From Heligmosomoides polygyrus polygyrus (taxonomy: Eukaryota; Nematoda; Chromadorea; Rhabditida; Heligmosomidae): 64,000 nt of DNA. The stretch is taken from positions 59,058,969-59,122,968 of the forward strand of contig OX377205.1 in NCBI GenBank assembly GCA_947396885.1, given 5' to 3'. Shown piece by piece: positions 21,801 to 30,795 of this stretch (within the stretch, counting starts at the first letter, position 1; the number at the start of each line of letters is the position of its first letter). Position numbers and translations under genes: made by a program. The notes below the pieces were generated by a model, which worked only from the letters and a program-made list of their open reading frames with translations, was not told where the DNA came from and ran no database searches.

Positions 21801-23074
21801 ATTGTGGAAAACTTACCGAGTTATAGTCATTTTTGCGAATGTCGAATTTCGTCGCTCCTATGACGACGGTGCCATATCGATCAGAGGTCGATACAATCTA
21901 TTCGTTTCAGGAAACCATGATTTTTACACTGTGCATTGTACAAGACTTGAAACGTTTTGAGGCGAGATTTCAACTGTGTGGGTGATCTGCATCAGGTAAA
22001 AATTAATTAATTTTTCTTGAAAAGCGAAAAATTTAAATGCGATCAGCCCTAATCATATCGGAGATCGCTGCGAAGAAGCTCAGATTTTTACTGTGTAATA
22101 CTCATGACTGAAAAATTCATGAAGCACAATTTCACTCTGGCGTGTTCTTTCCTTGAGAAGATTGAAAAATTTTCCGCGAGAAGGCCACCCTCAGTCTCCA
22201 TCGATGATATCGGCGAACGCAATGGCTCCACGTAACCTACCATATTTCGGAGTTTGTTCAACGTCTCTGAAAATTTTACAGGGTTTTTCAAACAATAAGA
22301 AGTGTGGATTCTACGCTTTAAAAAGCAGGATCCATGCTTCCATGTGATTAACGGTGTCGAAAATTTTCGGCAAATGACACAAATCGGAGCGTCTGTTCAC
22401 AAAGGATCGTTTCAGAAAACAGGTTTTATTGCCATGTGTCAAACGGGGGCTTAAAATTTTATTGGCTACAAGTTCACTTTCTAATGCTGTTTCCAGCACT
22501 AGAGAGAAAATTAGTTCCGTGACAAGTCCATCCTCCGGTTGCCATTCCGTCATTGCTTCCGAGAGTGTCTAAAAAATGTTGTGGATAAAGCACTTAAGTC
22601 AGCTTTAGCAATTAACACTCTGCATTGTATAGAGTACAATTTCGAATGCAGATGTTGCTCCTTCACGTACAAAAATGTTCCGTGTTCACGAGATGCTCAG
22701 AAAGCCTGAAAAGTTGAACTCGTTGTGATTAATTCGACAACTGCTCTCAAAAGTGCTTTATTTTCAACTGTAAACAAACAAAATATTATTATCAGAAGAT
22801 TACATAAACAAAACCTTTATCAGCGTTTTTTCTAACAAATTACTAAATCAAACAGTTGTCTTCTTTCTTGAGCTAATCTGATACAGTCGACGCTGCACCT
22901 GGAAAGAAGGACCTATTAAAGGGTACAAAAATTGCATAGAAAATTTTTAAAAAATCAACGCGGATAGCAAATAAATCGGTGGTCTACACAAGGGGGAGGG
23001 TCGTACCAGATCCGCTCTGGGAGGGGCGGGCGTCGTAAATTTTCGGCAAAAATCGAACCCCACGCTTGACCCTG
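18875..23074. mobile_element. Complete 4.2-kb hAT-like foldback element
   Basis: Ends are CAGGGTCAAGC and GCTTGACCCTG. The two arms of about 2.05 kb are mutually complementary and meet near 20960 around a spacer of about 50 bp (20932-20985). Outer arm portions carry poly-G, then AT-rich unique-like sequence. Inner portions carry four 100-110-bp hairpin modules and repeated AACTCGGT-type units about 370 bp apart. No transposase frame is present. The 8-bp flanks differ (ATCGACGA on the left at 18867-18874, CTACCGGG on the right), so the element is not sitting in its original duplicated site as drawn. Confidence 0.85.
20340..21560. repeat. Four hairpin modules inside the foldback
   Basis: Modules lie at about 20340-20452, 20711-20815, 21088-21190 and 21456-21558. 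Each is GGAGGTCTTCATAGGGGGCG, then GGGTTCGATTT, then the complement. They separate copies of an AT-rich spacer containing CCCAATTGCTTTTTGAAAA. The result is inverted repeats within inverted repeats. Long plus- and minus-strand frames here come from the symmetry and are not genes. Confidence 0.85.
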
Positions 23075-25514
23075 CTACCGGGCACATCAAGGTTAAGACC
23101 AGTCTTTTGGACAGTGTCACCTTTTGCGCGAAGGACGTGGCCGTACCATCGCAGACGAGCTTCGCGCATCTTCTCAAATATCGGGGTGACACCGAACCTC
23201 TGCCGTATGGAGTCGTTGCGTACTCGATCCAAACGCGTAACTCCGGCCGTCCACCGCAGCATCTTCGTTTCCATTACGCTGAGGCGCCTTTCAATTTCTT
23301 TGGTAACGGGCCAGCACTCAGCTCCGTAAATAGCTACAGGCCGGATGACTGCTCTGTAGATCTTCGACTTGAGGCGCTCTGGTATCTTCTTGTCGCAGAG
23401 CACTCCCGTCAGAGGGCGCCATTTGGACCACGCTGCACTCACGCGTGAGTTGGCTTCAACGAGTAAACCGCCATCGGACGCGATTGCTGATCCCAAGTAC
23501 TTGAATACCGAAGTACGTGGCAACTCAATGCCATTTACCTTAATGGAGCTGGACTCGTCTTCATCAGTCGTCATATACTCGGTCTTCTTGACATTCAGTT
23601 TGAGTCCAAATCTCTCCAAGCGATCGCACCAAGCTTGTACCTGCCGCTGGAGTTCAATCTTGTCTTCGCTAGCAAGCATTACATCATCAGCATAAAGCAA
23701 CGTCCAAGGGACTGGCTGCTGAAGATCACGCGATATGGCATCCATAACGACGACGAAGAGTAGTGGGGAGAGCGCAGACCCTTGATGTACTCCGATAGAG
23801 ATGGGAAACTCCATCGAAGTGCCTGCTGCAGCTTGCACTCGACTCTTTGGACAAGAGTACAGTATTCGTACCCACTCTATGAGCTCTTCGGGGACTCCAT
23901 GTTTCCGTAAGGCATACCATATCACTTCACGCAGAACGCGATCAAAGGCCTTCTCCAAATCCAGGAAGGCAAGATGCACCGGCTTCTGTTTCTCGCGGTG
24001 TTTTTCTATCAGAAGACGAACGGCGTGTATGGCATCGGCTGGGCCACAACCACCTACAAAGCCGCACTGGTTTGTAGAGAGCTGGAAGATATCACGAATG
24101 CGCCCGTCGACAATCCGCTCGAAGATCTTCATGCTATGCGAGAGCAATCGGATTGGACGGTAGTTTGTGCAGTCTGCTGGACTGCCCTTCTTTTTCCAAA
24201 TCGGAATCGTCGTGCTTCTCTGCCAGATATCGGGCACTTTCTTCTCCGCAATAACCTGGTTGAAGAACGTCGCCATCCACTTCGTTGGGTACCAGGATTT
24301 CGACTTCCATAAGTCGGCCGCCAAATCATCGGGGCCCGTTGCCTTGCCCGGCTTCATCTTCTTCAAAGCCGCTTCTATCTCCTCTACGGTGATTTTCTGA
24401 ACGGGACCGTATACAGGAGGAGAAGATGGAATGCTTGGATGAGCAAACTCTACTGTCGAGACTTCCTCGAAGTAGGTGCGCCATCGGTTCAAAACCATCT
24501 TGCGGTCCTTGAGTAGATGACCGTTCTCATCGTTGATGCCAAAGAACTTCTCAACATCCTCAGTCTGGCGATGGCGTACCTTCACGAGTCGATAAAGAAA
24601 TCGCTCGCCATCGCGCGACTCAAGCTTCCCGTTGACATCATCGTAATGAGTGGCTCTTGCAACGGCTACCGCCTTCTTAGCGGCTTTCTTGGCTTCCTGA
24701 TACAGACGCCATTTATCGGCTGTCTTATCGCCGAGGAATGCGTGATACAATCTCTTCTTCTCTCGGACTTTTTCCTTAACTTCGTTAGTCCACAGCCATG
24801 TCTGCTTATCGACCTTACGCCGTCCCGGTTTCGTAGTGCCGAGTTCGGAACGCGCAGCATTGAGAATCGCGTCGGTTGCTATTTGCCATGTCTCGTCGAC
24901 GGTCGTGACCGTCGGCAACCGAATGCGCGAAGTAACAGCTGCTTCATTCTCTTTCAGTCGCCACCACTTAATTCTTGACGGACCGCTCCGTTCGACCTGC
25001 TTAAACATCGGTGGTGTGATCCTCATAGTGCAGATCAGTGGGCGGTGTTGTGTGGCGACCGTTTCATACGGCACGACCTTCGCGTCCGTGACAAGCCCTT
25101 GGTCACGATTTCGCACAAGGACAAAGTCGATCTGCGTTTTAGAATTCCCGCTGTAGAATGAGATAAGGTGGGATTCACGTTTTCGGAATCTGGTGTTCAC
25201 GATGGTGAGGTCGTGCGACTCCGCGTACTCGAGGATACGCTCACCATCGGCGTTACGTGAACCAAAACCGAAACCACCATGACAGCTGTACCCGTCTTTC
25301 GCAGCGCCAACGTGCCCGTTAAGGTTACCTGCGACAATGATTACGTCTTGTGACGGCACTTCTGCTGTCTTCTCATCCAGCAGGCTCCAAAATTCATTCT
25401 TGGCTCGCTCAGAGCATCCAGTCTGTGGAGCATATGCAGAGAAAAGATGATACCGCCGCCGTTCTGCAGCGATTACGACCTTCATCAAGCGGTCATTGAA
25501 ACGTTCCACGCTTC
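23075..25514 (-). pseudogene. RTE-clade retrotransposon copy 1: endonuclease/reverse transcriptase, 5'-truncated
   Basis: An open frame of about 809 codons runs from 25509 to the hAT junction at 23083. Residues 1-160 are the C-terminal half of an apurinic-type endonuclease (SAYAPQTG, DFVLVRNRD, HRPLI). Residues 350-640 are reverse transcriptase, with ATGPDDLAADLWK, LAFLDLEKAFDRV, GVHQGSALSPLLF and catalytic LLYADDVML. A C-terminal region with RLRWYGHVLRAKGD follows. The GDLN motif of the endonuclease is GNLN here, while copy 2 keeps the aspartate, so nuclease activity is doubtful. The N-terminal endonuclease half is missing, the usual result of incomplete reverse transcription. The 16-bp target duplication and the unbroken frame point to recent insertion. 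The last 32 or so residues of the longer frame come from the foldback. Confidence 0.92.
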
Positions 25515-25530
25515 AGACAGCATTTACACT
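25515..25530. repeat. Target-site duplication of RTE copy 1, right
   Basis: AGACAGCATTTACACT, identical to 7989-8004 although 17.5 kb apart. It directly follows the truncated 5' end. Confidence 0.9.
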
Positions 25531-25960
25531 ATCAATCAAATAAAAATCTTTTCAAAATCTTTTTGAGAAGAACTTTTTGAGTGCTTGGCGCGATCTGGTC
25601 TTATAATGCACCAAACGATCGCTGCTTCTCTATGCTTCAAAACAAAGTTTTATTTACTATTTTTTCTTCAAAATTTAAAGTTCTATAAAATTCTCACACT
25701 CATTCGAGCAGCTGAACTAAAAAAAAAATCTAAGAAATCGTGCTAAATTCTCCTTGGACAAAAAATTATTTTGATCTCTTTGGAGAGTCTGCAGTTTAAC
25801 CTGTAGGAAGCTCGTTCCAATTTGGTAGACGTTTACTTTGGTTTCGAAAGGCTTAGGCTGGCTTAGAAGAGTCCAAATGTCCGGTTCGAGATCAAAATGG
25901 TTGGACATAGGTTATGAGGCGGACCTTATTTTAAAGTGATGTCGTGGGGTCACACTGAGC
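25531..25960. repeat. Rep-A, right half
   Basis: ATCAATCAAATAAAAATC and the following AT-rich DNA match other Rep-A copies near 30433, 33425 and 34548. Together with 7480-8004 it forms one repeat split by the RTE. Confidence 0.75.
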
Positions 25961-26177
25961 ATCATAAGGATAAATGTGTGTCTTTAGCACTTTTCGCTGA
26001 CATAGTCGATTATGTTTGATATGCAGAATGTTGCCGATAGATGTGAAGCCGGTCGGACGAGTGACCATCAATTTCGCGAGGATAGGCCGATGCATGGACA
26101 GATAATCACGTTAGATTTTTATATACTTAATGGCTTTTTATTTATGTACCATACCGCCCTGTCGCGCGGTCAAAAAG

Positions 26178-26212
26178 ACGGTTTGCGACGGAAAAATCCG
26201 TCGCAAACAGTC
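26178..26212. repeat. Palindrome TTTGCGACGG...CCGTCGCAAA
   Basis: Two perfect 11-12-bp arms around AAAAAT lie between the FB2 end and its arm. A degraded version is at 32768-32797, at the outer end of the 1.55-kb repeat, and its first half is at 5823-5833. The motif is therefore shared by two repeat families, possibly as an inserted tip or terminal sequence. Confidence 0.8.
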
Positions 26213-27391
26213 ACATGCTCATAACTCCTTTAATTTCAAGCTATTTGAGGAAGTGTTGGCGTCGCTCGATTTGCCTCCTCGAAATCTACACAAACTCGTA
26301 TAAAACTTTACCAGACCACCGCGTTTTCGCCGTGGGTGGCCTAAAAAATGTCTGCAGCAGGCTTTTGCGTTTAGAGCACCTTATTTCCCAGGACGTGCAT
26401 GATTTCGGAGTATCTCAGGCATGGCCTACGTTGTCAGTGCTCTGTCATGCTTGAAATGTGCGAGAGTGCGCCGTGCACAATGCATATGGGATCGAACCTA
26501 TCAATTGAGTGGGAGAAAGCATGTCCACTGGGTTTCCATCTTCGCTTAATGGAAAATGTAAAGCCTTCAAGACTATCTCGCACCGTTTGGAAAATTTTAT
26601 AAGAAATTTCCGTCCGTCCTTCTTAGGTTTTTTTCAGTCCGACGAGCCTTTGGAGTGCGCCGTACACAATGCATATAGGATAGAACCTATAAATCGAGTG
26701 GGTTCGACAACTGTAGAGTGAGCGTTTGGGAAGTTCTATCATAAATTTCTAACCGCCCTACTAAGGAATTCCTCTAAGGCTGTCTAGCTAGTCTTTCGAG
26801 CGCGCCGTGAAGAATGCATATAGAATCGAACCTTTCAATCGAGGGGGCGACCGCTTGCAAATTTCACGCACGAGCGAGTTCGTAGCACAATAACTCTTTC
26901 AAGTTCAAATCTTTTGGCTGCAACTTGCAGGTGTTGTGAGCCGTAACACGATCTAGTACCGCATTAAAGTAGAACGGTGTAGCCTAGGAACAGGCAATGT
27001 TACAGGGGTGCGGAAATGCAGGTGAGGCTTGTGTGACGCATTTTTTTCGATTTCAGTGGTCCACTGCGGGAAGACCCGGCGAGCAAACGGTCTTGAAATG
27101 CGTGTGCAAACAGAGTGCTTAAGGTACTTCACGATGACGGTCTCAAAACTCCTCAGCTTCCTAAACTGCATTAGCCTCAGCTGCCAGCTTAAAGCGGCGG
27201 AAGATAGCGGTTAGAGTTTCTTGCGCTCTTACTCGCCCAGATTTGAGTGCTCGGCACTCGCAATGGTACCGCCCTGTCCAGCATGAAAAGCGCTATCGAA
27301 TGGTACCAATTTCAACCGATGTTGGAAACATCGATTTTTTGAGAATTTCGCATCGAGGACGATACCGCTCCCGGCCGGCGCAGAAAGACGA

Positions 27392-28073
27392 TGACGTCAT
27401 CGAAAATCGATGTCTTCGAATTGGGCCTCGCTTGATACCATTCGATAGAGCTTATCATTTTGAATTGAATGGTCTTATTGGGAGTAAGGAAAACTGTAAT
27501 ATGGGCGAGTAAGAGCGAGGAGAACCGTTGTTGTGCGAAATTGCACGGGCGGGCGTGTTCTGAACGCGATAACTCTGTCATGTTTGAACCTTTCCACCTG
27601 CGGTTTGTGGGTTTTGTAGGCAGCAAAACTTAACTAGAAGTACAACACAGCAACGTCGCTTGTGATTGGGCAAAGTTACAGCAGTGCGAAAATGCAAGTT
27701 AGCCTTGTGTGACACGATTTTTTCCAATTTCAGTCGATCCCTGCGAAAAGATGCAGGGAGCTAACGGCTTACAAATGCGCAGGCGAGCAGAACGCTAACG
27801 GTTCTTTACGACGACTTGCTCACAACTCCCTAGCTGATTGAGCTGCCTTAGCTCCAGCTGCCATTTTAGAGCGGCGGAGTTTTACGGTTTGAAGTTTCCC
27901 GCGCCATTATTCGCCCACATTTGAGTTTTCGACACTCCCAATAACACCATTGGATTCACCACGAAACGCTCTATCGAACGATGTCCATCTCGACCAATTT
28001 CAGGAAAATCGCTTTTTTGACAAATTCCCATCGAGGACGGGGACGCTCTAGGCCGAGCTTGACGATGACGTCA
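27392..28073. promoter_or_regulatory. TGACGTCA palindromes in FB2
   Basis: TGACGTCA occurs at 27392-27399 and 28066-28073, each inside CGATGACGTCATCG followed by AAAATCGATG. A degenerate TGACATCA is at 28526-28533 and another exact copy at 52397-52404. TGACGTCA is the known CREB/ATF binding sequence. Whether it is used here is inference. The sites may simply be kept by the symmetry of the repeat. Confidence 0.5.
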
Positions 28074-29765
28074 TCGAAAATCGATGTTTTTGAAATTGGC
28101 CAAATTTTCTCGTCCAAAATCATCTAGGGGTTATTTGGAGCACTGGTTGCGAATCCGACGTCCGTTTTTGAAAATTCCGCCGATTCCGGTAGGCTTTAGA
28201 TTTTCTTCTGGATAATTGAGGGTGGTCGGGTCAGGATCACCGATTTTGCTCAAACTTCGTATAGAGGCGTGGACTCACTCAAGGTGCCGAACACGATGCC
28301 AAAGTTCAATTGGACGATTACGGCAGGAGAGAGCCCATATCGATAACTCGGTGATCGGTGATCCTGACCCAACCACCCTCAAAGGGGAAGTAACCTACTG
28401 AAATCGGCACAATTTTCCAACACGTACGTCGGATTCATAATCATCGCCTATAATAACCGCCTAAATAATTTTGGACGAAGTTTGTACAAGAAAATTAGGC
28501 CAATTTCGAAAATATCGGCTTTCGATGACATCATCGTCCGTCTGCTGCGGTCTTGAGCGGCCTCGATGCGAATCTGTCAAAAAATCGATTTTTTTGAAAT
28601 TGGTCGAGAGTACACCATTCGATAGAGCTTTTAGTGGTGAACAAAACGGTGTTATTGAAAGTGTCGAAAACCCAAATATGGGATAGTAACCGGGCAGGAA
28701 ACTTCAATCGCGAAGTCCGCCGCCCTAAAATGGCAGATGGGGCTAAGGCAGTTTAGGCAGCTGTGGAGTTGCGAGCATATCAACTTAAAGTGCCTAAGCT
28801 GTTATGCTCGCCTACGCATCTGCATGCCGTTGGCTCGCCATATCTTCGAGCAGTGGTCGACGGAAATCGGAAAAAGTTGGGTTGCACAAGCTTCACCTGC
28901 ATATTCGCACCCCTGTAATTTAGTCCATTCATGAGCTACATCGTTGCGTTTTATATCACGTCACGAACTTTGTGCTACCTACAAAATGCTTGAGTTGCAG
29001 ATGAAAAGATTCGAACTTGATAGAGTTATTGCGCTACGAACTCGCCCGCGCGTGCGTTTGCGAGCGGTCGCCCAACTCGATTGATAGGTTCTATTCTATA
29101 TGCATTGTTCACAGCGTACTCTGAAGCGTTCCCGGAACAGAGTACACTAATTCCTGAGTAGGGCTGCTGGAAATTTCTGATAAAACTCCCCAAACGCTCA
29201 CTCTACCAGTTGTCGAATCCACTCGGTTTATAGGTGCGATCCTATATGTATTGTGTACGGCGCACTCCAAAGGCTCCTCGGACTGACTGGAGCAAAACCT
29301 AAGAAGGACGGACGAAAATTTTTTATGAAATTTTCCAAACAGTGCAAGATAGTTTTGAAGGCTTTACATTTTTCATTAAGCGAAGATGGAAACCCACCCA
29401 CTGGACATGCTTCCGCCCGTTCGATTGATACGTTGGATCCTATATGCATTGTGCACGGCGCACTCTCGGATCATTCCATGCATGGCAGAGCACTGACAAC
29501 GTAGGCCATGCCTGAGATACTCCGAAATCATGCACGTCCTGGGAAATAAGGTGGTCTAATCGTAAAAGCCTGCTGCAGTCATTTTTTTAGGCCACCCACG
29601 GCGAAAGCGCCGTGGTCTGGTAAAGTTTTGTACAGTTTTGTATAGATCTCGAGAAGACGAATCGAACGGTGTCGACAGTTCCTTAAGCAACTTAAAATTA
29701 AAGGAGTTATGAGCATGCGACGTCTTTTTGACCGCGCGACGCGGGCAAAAAGACGTCGCGACGTA

Positions 29766-29880
29766 TCAATCGAACGGGCGGAAGCATGTCCAGTGGGTGG
29801 GTTTCCATCTTCGCTTAATGAAAAATGTAGTAAAAATGCAGTGTTGTAGTAGGAAAGCAGCTGAGCTTTGAAGGAATTAT
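29766..29880 (-). repeat. Detached FB2 fragment
   Basis: The stretch from 29766 to 29830 (GCGGAAGCATGTCCAGTGGG) repeats, inverted, a piece of the right arm at 29365-29437. Confidence 0.7.
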
Positions 29881-30600
29881 ATCTTTATAAGAGAGGTGTT
29901 TCTTAGCTGAATGTCACTTTTAAAAAAGTCGTGATCAAATGATAGCTTCAAAGCAGTTTGCTTCCCATCGGTCTCTAACCCGAAATCTCCTATTTTTCGT
30001 GAAATTTGATTCAACACTATTTCTTGTCAGACCTCTCGAAAAATCCTTTTCTGGTCCCTCTCTCCCCGAGTTCGGTGCTTTCGTGATTTTGAACCAATTG
30101 TAACGCATTTGAATAAAGGAAAAATTTTGTATAACTTTCTTTGAAGTTTTAATTCTCCAATAAGTAACTGCATTGTTGGAAATTTTACAAAGTATTGAGG
30201 AAAAATAATGGTTTAAAGCATGTTATTGTCTTACTATTAAAAAAAAGGCGGTCATTTTTACAGCCTAAATAGAGATTGCGCCATGCCTTCCTCCAAAATG
30301 TTACGATTTTTATTCGAGTGATAGCAGAACTTCTGTTTGCATGGAATTTGACGCCTGTTAACGATACAACAAAAGCAGCTCAAAGGACGCACATATCCTC
30401 ACTTTAATGGTTCATGTTAGTGGCATTTACACTACAATCAAACGAAAGTTGCGGCAAACTTTTTAAGTGTATGGATCTGATCTGAATGGCCATCTGATCT
30501 TTTAATACGCCTGCTTTTTTTTCTGTGCTTTAAGACAAATTTTAATTTATCGTTTTATCTCTAAGAACGGAAATTTTACAAAAGTATTATAAGGCTTCCT
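29881..30600. repeat. Rep-A copy 2, uninterrupted
   Basis: The copy contains CACATATCCTCACTTTAATG, then GGCATTTACACT (30422 and following) and the AATCAAACG region. It represents the pre-insertion form of the site disrupted by RTE copy 1. A G15-16 run is at about 30623-30638. Confidence 0.65.
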
Positions 30601-30706
30601 AGGACGCGCGGAGGTAGAGCGAGGGGGGGGGGGGGGGAATTTACAAGAATATGCACAAGCAAGGTTCCTGCTTCAGGTTCCTCGCGTAGAACAATCAAGC
30701 CTTATG

Positions 30707-30795
30707 TCCCTCCGGAATTGGTGAATTATTACCAGACTTGTCTGAGAAGGGTAGAGCTCTGATTTTTCGTCGGCTGGCCACCACGAATCATTGTT
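30707..30795 (-). mobile_element. Internal SINE fragment
   Basis: TCCCTCCGGAATTGGTGAAT, CCAGACTTGTCTGAGAAGG and CGGCTGGCCACC match the middle of the SINE at 33735-33805 in the same orientation. Both ends are missing. It abuts the 1.55-kb repeat. Confidence 0.75.

Larger units (their letters stand above)
8176..23074. mobile_element. 14.9-kb segment bounded by hAT-like ends and 8-bp duplication
   Basis: The left end is CAGGGTCAAGC (8176-8186) and the right end is GCTTGACCCTG (23064-23074). CTACCGGG is duplicated outside both (8168-8175 and 23075-23082). RTE copy 2 has the uninterrupted site (GCCGCCTACCGGGCAC near 57616), which serves as an empty-site control. An 8-bp duplication and CAGGG start are typical of hAT elements. 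Inside lie a foldback arm (8176-9606), the N gap, 9.07 kb of gene-bearing DNA, and a complete foldback (18875-23074). It could be a composite transposon, two foldbacks joined by recombination, or a scaffolding artefact at the gap. Confidence 0.75.
26157..29765. mobile_element. Large foldback element, family FB2
   Basis: Outer ends match as an inverted repeat: GTCGCGCGGTCAAAAAGACG on the left (26161-26180) and its complement at 29716-29736. The arms share TGCTCATAACTCCTTTAA, the CACGGCGCTTTCGCCGTGG-type stem and several TATGCATTGTGCACGGCG units. The innermost stem is GGTGGTCGGGTCAGGATCAC (28222 and following), complemented at 28353-28380. The left arm is about 650 bp longer because it contains a diverged internal duplication (about 26870-27430 repeated at 27530-28090). 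No transposase frame was recognised. A partial copy lies at 52185-53160. Confidence 0.8.

Noticed and set aside
18875..23074. Simple single foldback insertion into the RTE
   Set aside because: Its left flank ATCGACGA does not match the right flank CTACCGGG, while the end at 8176 does.
23066..24400. Plus-strand frames over the RTE
   Set aside because: Antisense of the retrotransposon frame, which carries the recognisable motifs.
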